DNA from: Lactarius indigo
Taxonomy: Eukaryota; Basidiomycota; Agaricomycetes; Russulales; Russulaceae
Direction: 5' to 3'
DNA: 64,000 nt
NCBI GenBank assembly: GCA_025766275.1
Contig: JAFKAC010000033.1
Span: 124,001 to 188,000, forward strand
Positions within the stretch are counted from its first letter, which is position 1, and each line of letters begins with the position of its first letter. Shown in pieces: positions 22,875 through 33,231 of this stretch. The position numbers were made by a program, and so were the translations under genes. The notes below the pieces were generated by a model that did no database searches, was not told the DNA's origin, and worked only from the letters and a program-made list of their open reading frames with translations.

Positions 22875-23373
22875 AATTGCTGGAGGATAATGTCCTTAAC
22901 ATCATCCGTTTCTCCTGCTACTCCATTGAGCCAATCACTGGTGTGATGTTGCAGGGGTGTTTCTTGAACTGCCCACATAGCAACTTCTGGTTCTTGTTGA
23001 TGATAGTTGGTGTCTACATACCAACTAGTGGAGGTTTGCTGTTGATATCCTCCTTGTGACTGTCTGCAATCTCTGGCCATGTGTCCATCCTTTCCACAGT
23101 TGTAACATGTGACTGGCCTTTGATTGTTTTGTCCTCCTCCTCTTTGTAAGAACCCTCCTTGAGGTTGATATGGGGGGCAAAGAGTGAGTACTTCCTCTGC
23201 TCCTGCTAACCGCCCTCAGATGTGATCTGCTGATGTATCCATGGCATTTGGATCTCTAGGTAGATTCCTAGGTTGCCAGGAACTTCAGGGTGGTCCCTGC
23301 CATCATTGTTGTTGTTGTCATGGTCTTTCTTGTTTCTGTGGTGCTCCTTGGTCAAGCATAGCTTTGAGGTGCA
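22844..23373 (-). pseudogene. B' Gag C-terminus with CCHC knuckle
   Basis: From 23373 downward: LYMHLKAMLDQG (B has QYLHLKAVLNKG), the DPNAMDTS segment near 23240 and a TGA in the following ADHI*GRLAGAEE. The knuckle CYNCGKDGHMARDC follows near 23100, then SDWLNGVAGETDDVKDIILQ and QLWKKEGFQDA. The slippery GGGTTTT before the Gag stop is preserved. Upstream Gag is missing. Confidence 0.8.
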
Positions 23374-23423
23374 TATACAATGGGCCAAAGCTGTTGGATT
23401 TGAACTCCTCGTCATTGGCCTAC
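23374..23423 (+). pseudogene. Ngaro RNase H, left piece
   Basis: It reads WAKAVGFELLVIGL and, after skipping element B and one CCTAC copy, joins HSLTKEGEHLKVY at 31236 in frame. It is the only Ngaro sequence left between B' and B. Confidence 0.75.
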
Positions 23424-23932
23424 TGTTATGGTACGGACTGATTAAACATTACGAACAACTCATGGCCGGTTATGACTATGGCCCGATACTAGTATTAGTC
23501 ATGGACTCTTACACCGCATCAGTCAGCATAGTAGTTTACATGTGATTGTGACTCATGTATGACTCATTCATAGGATAGCTGTACTAGGGTTTGAGCTAGT
23601 TACGCTATTGGTTACCTATTGTTTCAAGCAGCGCTTTAAAGCCCGCGTGTATCTGTATTAATAGTTGTCTCCGAAGACCAAGAGTCCCCATCTTGGTCTT
23701 CTTCAATCCACCATCCTGACTCGTCTCTCGTCTGCCTTAGTCCCAAACTAAGTGCACTTCCACTAGATATCCACCAAGGGATATCCCTTCTTTCATCCTT
23801 TGCTGCAGCGTGTGCCAGAGTGCCCCTGTTCAGCCTGTGTTGGGTTGATGCGAGGTCCCCATTCACCTATCTCCGCTAAGTTGATTACGCCTACCTAAGT
23901 CCAAGTCGGACTAACGCCAGTGGAGCATAACA
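23424..23932 (+). repeat. 5' LTR of element B
   Basis: TGTTATGGTACGG ... GTGGAGCATAACA, 509 bp. The promoter-like box reads TATTAATA (23656-23663), where the 3' LTR has TATAAATA; this is one of only two LTR differences not explained by CpG decay. Confidence 0.95.
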
Positions 23933-23952
23933 TTAAGACCAAGATCCTCATC

Positions 23953-25914
23953 ATGGTGTACTCGACCAGAGACCAGTGGACGTCCTTCCGTCCCTATCAC
24001 ATTGAACGACGAGGAGATTGCAACGTACCAACAAGATTCTTAGGAGCAGCTCAGTGGAGAGAATGAGGAGAAGACACCGGATATTTTGTAGAGTTTAACG
24101 GTCCCAACTGTTTCCAACCCATTGAGTTCAACTTCAAACATCTCTGTTGGGTTGAGGTTACTTGGAACCCCATAGACCATCGCTGGGACATCGTACGACC
24201 AGCAGGAAGAAACTACAACTGCGACATTGACGCGTGAGAACTGAATAGCCGCGCAGACTACGGTCCTATTGACAGACAAGCGCAAGAACACATGGATGAA
24301 GGAATCAGTGGAGAAGAAGCTTCCGAAAGTCAATCACCAAGTAGGGGAACAACACCAGCAGAAGAAGCTAGCCTAGGGGCCATTGGCGATCATATCATAC
24401 AACATACTGAGTCATTAACCATTCACCAACCCAAACCAGAAGTAATTCACATCCACAGTCCAGCGGTCGCAATGGCAACTGCCACCATTACACAGGAAGA
24501 AGTGCAACTCACCACCGAAGCAAGGGATCAAATAGCCCTAGAAGAACAAAGACGCATCGCGGAAGAATCCCAAGCCAATCTGGCTCCTATCAACCCTTAC
24601 ACCGGTCATCGAATGACCGATGACGACGTAGCAATCCACCGTGCCATCGGACCCGATGTAGCCGATCCCCCTAGCGGAGGAGGTGGACCCCCTGGCGACT
24701 TACCAGGAGGAGGAAGACCTCCATCAAGAGGACCCGGATTTGGAGGATTCCCTGGAGGATTCCCGGGAGGACCACCAGGAGGAGGACACCCAGGAGGGGG
24801 GATACCAGGTGCAGGTCCCATCATTCCTCTTCCAAGTAACAAATTAGCTGGCAAAGCACCAACAGTATTTGATGGAGAACGTGCCAAAGTAGAAGCATTC
24901 CTCACACAGTGGCACGTCTATTGGGGCATGAACGCTGACGAAGGCATAATGGCCACACCATATCGACGCGCCCTACTCTTTCTATCCTATATCAAAGGCA
25001 TTAACGTCAGCGAATGGGTGCTGGCAATGCTCACCTGGCTTAACGGCCAGATACAAGCTGGCATACCTCGCACCAGTGAAGAGCTATGGAACGAAGTCAC
25101 GTGCAGCTTCATGCAGCGCTTCCAAAACACGATGGAACAGGAACAAGCTCAATATGAGCTCAAGAAAGGCGTCAAAATGATTGGGGGCAATCTAGATGAG
25201 TACTGCACCCAATTCGAACAGTTAATATGCCGCACCCAATACAGACTCGACAATCCACAAACATTGGATCTATTTGCAAGCGGATTACCGAAAGATCTAT
25301 ACGAGAAGGTCTATACCCTCGACAATCCCCGCAACTACCGCGAGTGGAAAGAAGCAGCCACCACTTGTCAACAACAATACCTCCACCTCAAGGCGGTGTT
25401 AAACAAAGGGATTCCCCAAGGACAAGGACAAGGAAGACGACAACAACAAGGTCAATGGCAGGGACCGCCGAGAAGTTCCTGGCAACCAAGAAATCTGCCA
25501 CAAGACCCAAATGCAATGGATACCTCGGCAGATCGAATTTGAGGGTGACTCGCAGGAGTGGAAGATATACTCACCCCTCATCCCCCATATCGACCAAGGG
25601 GAGGATTCCTCCAAAAAGGAGGGGGATGCAATAACCAAAGGCCAGTCACCTGCTATAACTGTGGAAAGGATGGACACATGGCCCATGATTGCAGGCAACC
25701 ACGAGGAGGGTATCAGCCTCAAGCATCAACTAGTCGTTATATCGATACCGACTATCATCAACAAGAACCAGAAGTCACTACCAGGGCAGTTCAAGATGTA
25801 CCCCCTCAACAGTGCGCCAGCAACTGGCTTAACGGAGTAACAGGAGAATCGGACGACGTAAAAGACATTATCCTCCAACAGTTATGGAAGAAGGAGGGTT
25901 TTCAGGACGCCTGA
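23953..25914 (+). pseudogene. Gag of element B
   Basis: The true start is probably ATG 23953 (MVYSTRDQWTSFRPYHIERR), not 24292. The frame is continuous through TGA at 24064, 24235, 25540 and 25546, each where CGA would fit. The N-terminal domain (GYFVEFNGPNCFQPIEFNF...) resembles that of D (GYYVYDPDKHTYEPVEYI). Next come a Pro/Gly-rich stretch (24670-24820), a capsid-like region (FDGERAKVEAFLTQWHVYWG, LDEYCTQFEQLICRTQY, DLFASGLPKDLYEKVYTLDN), DPNAMDTS and the CCHC knuckle CYNCGKDGHMAHDC near 25650. It ends at TGA 25912 in a -1 overlap with Pol. Confidence 0.88.
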
Positions 25915-28900
25915 ACCCATCGGCCTGGGTGAGGGTGGTTAATTGTAACAGTGTAATCATGACTCGCTATCGTTCTATGAGAGTTCCAGTATCGATTCAC
26001 ACCAGTTACGCAATGGCCGACATACAAGCACTAGTTGACTCAGGAGCAACCCATTGCTTCATGAAACCCTCCTTCACAAAAAGGATGGGGCTTGGGACTA
26101 AACTACTTGACGTCCCAAAGAAAATATGGAACATTGACAACACAGAAAACAAATCAGGGCGTATCACGCACTATACCGATGTCGATGTCCAGACTAAAGG
26201 AATCCACAAGGAAATACGTTTCCTCATTACAGATATCGGAAACGAGGATATCGTATTAGGATACCCTTGGCTTGCCATCTATGACCCACATATCAAGTGG
26301 TCACAAGCCGCTATTCACGAAAACATGCTTCCTATTGTCATTCGTTCAATCAATCCTTACCTCAAAACGTTGCCAGTAGTTGCGACAGCTACTGTCCAGA
26401 ATGACAACTATGAGGTAGTACACTCATGCGTCATTACAGACGAACAATGACAACAATTCGAGGAAGGATGCCAAATCAGGGCCACTGCCACTGACCTCGC
26501 TATTGCTGCTCAACAATACGTCACTAAAGCTGAGTTACCCCCCAAATATCGTGAATTTGAATGCCTCTTCAGCGAAGAAGCATCGGACAGGTTTCCGCCC
26601 AGCAGGCCCTGGGATCACGCTATCGAATTCAAACCAGGAACAGCCGACGCAATTGATTGCAAGATATACCCCATGACTCAAGAGGAAGATAAGAAATTGC
26701 ACGAATGGATCGACGAACAGCTAAAAAAGGGGTATATACAACCTTCTAAATCCCCATATGCTTCGTCCTTCTTCTTTATCAAGGAGAAGGATGGAAAATT
26801 ACGACCCATACAGGACTATCGGAAGATCAACGCAGTCACCATCCACAATCAATACCCACTCCCTCTCATCTCTGATCTTATCACCAACCTTAGTAATGCC
26901 CACATCTACACCAAACTTGACGTTAGATGGGGATATAACAACGTACGTATCAAGGAGGGAGACGAAGAGAAGGCCACGTTCAAAATGCGTTATGGCTTGT
27001 TTGAAGCTATGGTGATGTTCTTTGGCTTAACCAACTCCCTGGCAATGTTCCAGACCATGATGAATTTCATCTTCAGGGATATCATTATGAAACACGAAAA
27101 ATGGGGAACCGTTATTTGGGTCTACATGGACGACATAGGCATTGCTACGGGACTGGACCACTCACTACCTGATCATATAGAAGCTGTTAAGGATGTGCTC
27201 TGTGTATCCGCGGAACATGACCTATACTACAAACTCAAAAAATGTCTCTTCCACTCCCCACGCATGGATTACCTGGGGGTAATCCTTGAAAAGGGGGTGA
27301 CACGTATGGACCCTGTCAAAATTTCTGGCATCAAGGACTGGCCTACGCCAACCAAAGTTAAGGACGTCTGCTCTTTCCTAGGTTTTTGCAATTTTTACCG
27401 ACCTTTTATATGAGGATTTGCAACCAAAGCACGACCCCTTAACAAACTCACACGAAAAGACACCGAATGGCACTGGGGAACCGAAGAAGAGAAGGCATTC
27501 CAGGATCTCAAAACCCTTGTCACTAGCGAACCTGTTCTCACACACCCAGACCTGACACAACAATTTGAGCTTGAAGTTGATGCGTCGGGATTTGCCACTG
27601 GAGCCGTTCTCCTTCAGCGCAAAGCAGATGGCAAGCAACACCCCATCGGTTACTACTCATCCACTCTCAATGAGGCCAAACGAAATTACGACATCTACGA
27701 CCTTGAACTCCTAGCAATCGTCAAGGCCTTCCGCCACTGGAGACCCCTCTTAGCGGGTTCCCCCCACAAGATCAAAGTATTCTCTGACCATCTCAATCTA
27801 CAATACTGGAAATTGCCACAAAAGATTAGTAGGCGCATAGCCAGGGAAGTACTCGAGCTCTCAGAGTACGATTTTGAGATTCACCACATTAAGGGGACCT
27901 CCAATGGACGTGCCCACGCGCTGTCACAAAGGCCAGACTATGACCAGGGAGAAAACGATAATGAAGGAATAACAGTGCTACCAGAAAGTGTCTTTGCATG
28001 CGCCACCATGCTGGAAGAACCACAACATCCACACTGGAGGCCTGAAATCTTACCAGTAGATATGACCCCAGAACATCCCATCTACGAGCAAGATATAGCT
28101 AAGTTGAAACCCTGGGTCGATGCTCACAAACTAAAAGACATTGAAGGAATGTGGTATAAGGATGGACGCCGAGTGGTCACCGGCGGTATCCATGACAAAC
28201 GTACCATCATCGCCGCCCATCATGACTCCCCTGTCTATGGTCACCTCGGTATCAAACACACTCTCCAACTTACTGAACGACATTACTGGTGGCCACAAAT
28301 GAAGAATGACATTATGGACTATGTCAAAGGCTGCGCAGAGTGCCAGCGGCACAAAGTCAATCTTCGACCCATTAGGGCACCCCTACAGCCCATTTATGCC
28401 AAGCCAGAAGCCCTGCCATTTGAGACCATCACAGTGGACTTTATTACCAAACTCCCTGTCTCTCGTGGTTACAACTCTATTCTAACGGTAACAGATCACG
28501 ACTGTACCAAAGCCGCCGTCTTCATCCCTTGCAACAAAGAAGTAACGGCTGAAGGGACCGCCGCCCTGTACATTTCCCATGTCTTCCCATGATTCGGACT
28601 CCCTTTGCATGTTATCAGTGATCGAGATCCCCGCTTCGCATCCAAGTTCATGCGAGAGATATGCAAAATCCTTGGCATCAGCCAAAATATCTCAACCACT
28701 TATCACCCTAGAACCAACAGGCAATCAGAGCGAACAAACCAATGGCTGGAACAATATCTCCATTTCTGGGTAAATGAACGACAAGACGACTGGGTCCGTT
28801 ATCTGCCTATGGTGGAATTCACACATAATAACTGGCCAAACGAAACTACACGGGAATCCCCCTTTTTCCTCTTATCAGGGTTCAACCCTCGCGCTGATTG

Positions 28901-29480
28901 GACCGATAGACCATCCCCTATCCCACAAGTATCCTTGAGGCTAGACCAGTTCAAGCAAGCGTGACAGCATGCATTCTCATGCATGCTCAGGGCGCAAAAG
29001 TCATGGATTAAGAACAAAGATACACCCAAGTTCAAAGAAGGGGACCTCGTGTGGCTTGAAGGGCGCCACTTATGCACGCACCAGCCAACCACAAAACTAG
29101 CCGCCAAATGGCATGGACCATTTAAGGTCATCCAGGTGATGTCCCCTGTCAACTATCGCCTCGAACTTCCCACACAGTGGAGCATCCATGACGTTTTCCA
29201 CATAGATCTTCTCACACCTTATCGCGAGACACCCACGCACGGACCAAATTACCAGCGCCCACCGCCCAATTTGGTCGATAACGAAGAAGAATACAAAGTC
29301 AAGAAGATTCTAGACTCTTGGCAATTCGGCAGAAGACGTCGACTCCAATACCTCGTGAAATGGAAGGGGTATCCAGACTCTGATAACCAGTGGATAGATA
29401 AGGATGACGTATTTGCTGATGAAGCCATTCGGGAGTTCAAACATTCCAACCCTGACAGAGAAGCACATATAAGGAGGGCA
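25884..29480 (+). pseudogene. Pol of element B: PR, RT, RH, IN, chromodomain
   Basis: One frame interrupted only by TGA at 26448, 27411, 28590 and 28962. Protease ALVDSGATHCFMKPS. RT from about 26670 (YIQPSKSPYASSFFFIKEKD, LFEAMVMFFGLTNS, VYMDDIGIATG). RNase H 27560-27950 (LEVDASGFATGAVLLQ, RELL position altered to LELL). Integrase with the HHCC zinc site (HHDSPVYGHLGIKHTL ... GCAECQRHK), DDE residues in TVDFITKLP, ISDRDPRFASKF and QSERTNQWLEQY, and C-terminal GDLVWLEGRHLCTHQPTTKL. Chromodomain 29280-29410 (EEYKVKKILDSWQFGRRRRL, YLVKWKGYPDSDNQWIDKDD). It would copy the RNA and integrate the DNA; the chromodomain would direct it to modified histones. The frame continues without a natural stop into the accessory module. 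Confidence 0.92.
25896..25930 (+). promoter_or_regulatory. Candidate -1 frameshift site between Gag and Pol (B)
   Basis: GGGTTTT (25896-25902) is read G GGT TTT in the Gag frame, the X XXY YYZ pattern of -1 slippery sites. The Gag stop follows at 25912. A 5-bp stem ACCCA (25915-25919) / TGGGT (25926-25930) lies about 12 nt downstream. Pol is in the -1 frame. The site is preserved in the decayed B'. Confidence 0.6.
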
Positions 29481-30689
29481 TCTTGTCATGATAAGTCCCC
29501 ATCACTCACTCATCTCATGTCCTCTACTCAACACAATGACCAGCTTGCACTCCTATCCACCCTTATCAACAACTCCTCCACCACGCTTGTCGACTCCGAC
29601 CCCGCCAACGATGCCCCAGCCACTAGAGCTGCGGCTGGAGGCCGTACCTCCATGCAGCATGAGGAAGACGGCCCTATCACTAGTGAAGAACTGCACCAGA
29701 CACTGCAACGATTCCCTCTGCCCCTACAGGGAGTTGTCGACGACGATCCAGCAGCAACTCAACCAGCATCTCTGCCAATGTACGCCCTTACAAACCCCAA
29801 CACCGGTGAGCCTGAAGTCTTCCTCACTGAAGACGAGCTTTTTTGGCTTCAAGCAGCTGTCCCACGTGGTGAAGCCACCAGACGCCATGAAGAAGTATGA
29901 ACAAGAATGGAAGGAGACGGCGGCGTGGTGGCAGCAGGAGCAACTGCATATCGCCGCCTGCCGATGCCAAATGATGAAGGAGCAGAAGGAGTACTGGACG
30001 AAGATGAGGATGAAGACAAGCTTAGAGACCATTACCCCATCAGGCACGCATTCCTTAACCATGAATTCTACGCTGAAGATCCAGCCACCACTCCCTACCT
30101 CATCAACGCAGCGGGGGAGCCTCTACACCGAGGATGAGTTGCCATGGCACAAGCGGCTCGTTATACACCAATGGGGGAACGAGACCCAGCAACCAGGATT
30201 GTCGTCCCTGAAGGGTTCCGGGTCAATAGAGGACCCAATTACATTCCATTCCCAATCAAGCTCCCCAACGGACCAACGATACAAGCATCCCACGTACAAG
30301 TTATCCAAGGAGGAGACCCCTTCATACTTGGACTAGCCCCAGGATCGGGCTTCCTTTATGGCAAACCCCTTTACGCCACTCCCCATCTCCCGAAAAACAA
30401 CCACACTTTCATACCCCATGAGGAGTATTTTATGCTCCGTGACTGACATCCTACTGATTTGTTGCTAATGCGCATCGGGGATGTCACCCTTACCCAAGAG
30501 TTGCGCCGGTTCCGACAATTCGCATTCGCCAAGGACCAACTGGACAAGCAGATTCGGCAACTGCAAATGGAAAGGCAGATGGTAATAGACGACAAAAGGG
30601 ACAGTCTTTACCGCTTGGAGCGTGCTAACATACTAGCACGGATGGAAGATGAAGCGGAGAGGATGAGGCAGGAATTGGTAGCGGACTAG
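29481..30689 (+). pseudogene. Accessory module of B, fused in frame to Pol
   Basis: It follows the chromodomain in the same frame, with TGA at 29898, 30135 and 30444 and a natural TAG at 30687. Order: Thr/Pro/Ala-rich acidic linker with repeated helices (ITSEELHQTLQRFPLPLQGV; FLTEDELFWLQAAVPRGEA); DEDEDEDKLRDHYPIRHAFL; the conserved core IPFPIKLPNG, HVQVIQGGDPFILG, YGKPLYATP, RD*HPTDLLLMRIGD and LTQELRRFR; and a coiled coil to the end (FAKDQLDKQIRQLQMERQMV..., EDEAERMRQELVAD). No Cys/His knuckles. Function unknown. D and H carry the same core, D as a separate ORF. Confidence 0.8.
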
Positions 30690-30707
30690 TGAGGTGGGCC
30701 TCACTCC

Positions 30708-30721
30708 TAAAAAGGGGGTGA
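30708..30721 (+). other. Polypurine tract of element B
   Basis: AAAAAGGGGGTGA lies just before the 3' LTR and would prime plus-strand DNA. Equivalent purine tracts adjoin the 3' LTRs of B', D, D' and H. Confidence 0.75.
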
Positions 30722-31230
30722 TGTTACGGTACGGACTGATTAAACATTACGAACAACTCATGGCCGGTTATGACTATGGCCCGATACTAGTATTAGTCAT
30801 GGACTCTTACACCGCATCAGTCAGCATAGTAGTTTACATGTGATTGTGACTCATGTATGACTCATTCATAGGATAGCTGTACTAGGGTTTGAGCTAGTTA
30901 CGCTATTGGTTACCTATTGTTTCAAGCGGCGCTTTAAAGCCCGCGTGTATCTGTATAAATAGTCGTCTCCAAAGACCAAGAGTCCCCATCTTGGTCTTCT
31001 TCAATCCACCATCCTGACTCATCTCTCGTCTGCCTTAGTCCCAAACTAAGTGCACTTCCACTAGATATCCACCAAGGGATATCCCTTCTTTCATCCTTTG
31101 CTGCAGCGTGTGCTGGAGTGCCCCTGTTCAGCCTGTGTTGGGTTGACACGAGGTCCCCATTCACCTATCTCCGCTAAGTTGATTACGCCTACCTAGGTCC
31201 AAGTCGGACTAACGCCAGTGGAGTGTAACA
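30722..31230 (+). repeat. 3' LTR of element B
   Basis: TGTTACGGTACGG ... GTGGAGTGTAACA, 509 bp, the same length as the 5' LTR, with TATAAATA at 30954-30961. It is followed by the TSD copy CCTAC. Confidence 0.95.
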
Positions 31231-31499
31231 CCTACACTCACTCACTAAAGAGGGTGAACACCTCAAAGTCTACAGAGACAACTGAGCAGTCGTTGAAGGC
31301 TGGTGGAAAAGGTCCAGCACCAACAAGCCCACCAATTGTGTCTTCCGCTGCATCCTGGGACTATCAGAGGATGGTGGTAGGACTGTACACACAAGATATG
31401 TCCCTAGTGCACATAACCCCACCAATGCTCCCTCCAGGGGACACTACCCCCCATTAGAGCTCCTCCTCCACCCTATCATCATTCCTGAGGACATTAGAC
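31231..31499 (+). pseudogene. Ngaro RNase H, right piece
   Basis: It reads HSLTKEGEHLKVYRDNWAVV, EGWWKRSSTNKPTNCVFRCI, TVHTRYVPSAHNPTNAPSRG and LIDISPD. The phrases HTRYVPS..NP..APSRG and LLL.PI..PEDIRPFLID are typical of the end of RNase H in basidiomycete YR elements. The frame is open to about 31530. 31530-31742 has only low-complexity Pro/Leu-rich reading toward the recombinase. Confidence 0.8.
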
Positions 31500-31742
31500 C
31501 TTTCCTCATTGACATCTCCCCTGACTAGCCTGGTCAGGATAGCAGCACCAAGTCACCTAATGCACCCAATTGGACCCACTAACTTACCTGACACCAAGCG
31601 GTGAAAATCCCTCACAATGAGGCTGCAGCATGTGGCCATTCCCCCCACCACAAATTCTCTGCATAAGAGACCTGCCCCTCATCTGCTGACACTCACCCCC
31701 CTCCCTTCCTCCTTGTGACCACACTGCCTGGCAAAGGACTGG

Positions 31743-32812
31743 TTGAGGTTGTGGATCCCAGCCACCATGCACCTGCCTCCTGCTGTTCCCTCTATCATCA
31801 GCCTGGACAAGCACGAATGGATCAAAGACACCATGGTGCATGCCTGGGAAGATGACACATGTGCAGCATATGGTTCCGGTCTCCTAATGTGGCACTGTTT
31901 CTGTGACCAGAAAAGTGATGCCAAGCCTGAAAGAGCCCCTGCCATGCAACCTCTCTTTTCAGCCTTCATCACCCACATGGCAGCCACTTACTCTGGCAAA
32001 ACTATCTCAAACTACCTCAATGGTGTCCAGGCCTGGCACATATTGCATAGTATCCCCTGGACCCTTGACAAAAAAGAAATGGACGCCATGTTATGTGCCA
32101 CCAACAAGCTAACTCCCAGCACAGCAAGGCAAAAAAACACCTCCCATACACCCCCAACTTCATCATCAAAATCAGGCATCAACTTGACCTAAGTGACCCA
32201 ATCGACGCTGCTGTTTATGCTTGCCTCACTACTTGCTTCTATGCTTTGGCCAGGCTGGGGGAATTCACCGTCTGCACCCTTGACAGTTTCCATCCAAACA
32301 CACTTGTCACCACTCAGAATTTGTCATATGACCAGGATTGCAACAGCCTCAAGGTCACCATACTACACCTTCCCTCCACCAAAGTCACCCAAATTGAAGG
32401 TGAGGACGTATACTGGGCCTCACAAGACGGAGACACTGACCCCACAGCAGCTTTGCAGAACCATCTGCATGTCAATCAGCCCTCTGAAACCTCACATTTG
32501 TTCACCTATTGAGCCAAGAATGCATGTCATCCCCTCACAAAGGCCAAATTCCTGGAAAGGATCAGAGAGGCAGCTCATGTGGCTGGTCTGGGGCCCCTAC
32601 AAGGGCATGGCATTCGAATCAGCTCAACTCTCAAATACCTCCTTCACAGGGTCCCTTTCAACATCATTAAAGCCATGGGGCACTGGGCTGGCAACTCCTT
32701 CCTCCTTTACCTTAGAAAGCATGCTGTCATCATAGCACCATACATCCAATCTGCCCCTGCCCTTCACGAAAATTTCATCTGATACACCATGCCACCAGTG
32801 TGCTAGTCATAC
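31743..32812 (+). pseudogene. Tyrosine recombinase of the Ngaro-like element
   Basis: N-terminal SAM-like part: YGSGLLMWHCFCDQK, SFAFITHMAAT-like segment SAFITHMAATYSGKTISNYL, WHILHSIPWTLDKKEMDAML. A frameshift near 32115 leads to the catalytic domain: Arg in YALARLGEF; HxxR in GPLQGHGIRISSTLKYLLHR; H/W in IIKAMGHWAG; nucleophile Tyr in FLLYLRKHAVIIAPYIQ. The end reads HENFI*YTMPPVC, with TGA and TGC where Arg codons are expected, both CpG changes. A further TGA at 32510 breaks LFTY*AKN. It would integrate a circular DNA without making a TSD; this copy is inactive. Confidence 0.88.
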
Positions 32813-33231
32813 CAGCCTGGTTGCCGATGACTTCCATGGGGTAAGCAAACCTCTCTATCACTTCCTAACTAAGGGGTTCCAAGTCTCACTTGCCACATCA
32901 TCAATTCCTTCAGGTTGGGTGTCAGGACCTTGCCTTGGCCACATGAACTCTCCTTTTCAATTGAGGAGTGCTTTGCACTTTTGCCTGATCTCTCACACAT
33001 TGTCTGTTGTCTCACTGCCGAGCCCATTGTACATAACTTCTACACACAAGTCCACCCATATCACCTACCTAATACAGATCAATGTTATTGTCTCACCAGC
33101 AGCCCCACCATTCTGTGTTGTGCCTCCTCAAATGTACTCCACACTCTACTCTGCACGATGTGGGACTCTCATCGTAGAAGCTGAACAGTGACTTGCAAAG
33201 ACTCTGGCACTCCACTGCCATGGCTCCCTTT
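32813..33231. other. No gene seen
   Basis: Sequence after the recombinase. The overlapping open frames at 32915-33191 are Ser/Thr/Pro/His-rich and look like chance frames in C-rich DNA. No repeat end was found, though the Ngaro 3' repeats could lie here unrecognised. Confidence 0.4.

Larger units (their letters stand above)
15422..23373 (-). mobile_element. Ty3/gypsy chromovirus B', old copy, 5' end deleted
   Basis: On the minus strand: end of Gag (23373-22844), protease, RT, RNase H, integrase, chromodomain, accessory module and a 3' LTR (17811-15422). The 5' LTR and most of Gag are missing at a breakpoint with Ngaro RNase H. Protein similarity to B is clear throughout, but CpG is nearly absent. 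Arg-to-His/Cys and Asp-to-Asn changes are common, as CpG decay predicts. Confidence 0.9.
23424..31230 (+). mobile_element. Complete Ty3/gypsy chromovirus B, TSD CCTAC
   Basis: The 7807-bp element has 509-bp LTRs (23424-23932 and 30722-31230) and CCTAC at 23419-23423 and 31231-31235. Contents: Gag, then Pol (PR-RT-RH-IN-chromodomain) fused in frame to the accessory module, then a polypurine tract. RH before IN is the Ty3/gypsy order. The LTRs differ at about 13 positions by my count (2.6%), 11 of them within CpG-derived dinucleotides. Eleven premature stops, all TGA, make this copy non-autonomous although the domains are otherwise complete. Confidence 0.95.
11559..32812 (+). mobile_element. 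Ngaro-like tyrosine-recombinase retrotransposon, split in three
   Basis: Parts in order: spliced Gag (11559-13384), RT (13428-15421), RNase H (23374-23423 joined to 31231-31499) and tyrosine recombinase (31743-32812). Gag-RT-RH-YR is the Ngaro order. Gypsy B' (15422-23373) lies between RT and RH, with some of the element deleted there. Gypsy B (23424-31230) lies within RH. Removing B and one CCTAC restores a continuous RH frame: WAKAVGFELLVIGLHSLTKE. Split direct repeats expected of Ngaro ends were not identified. Confidence 0.85.

Noticed and set aside
24606..24905. Pro/Gly-rich minus-strand ORF
   Set aside because: It is the antisense of the Gly/Pro-rich Gag segment of B; the same happens at 45962-46316 in D.
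23953..30689. TGA read as an amino acid (alternative code or programmed readthrough)
   Set aside because: All TGA sit where Arg (CGA) fits and match the CpG-only decay of the LTRs; other ORFs here end naturally at TGA.
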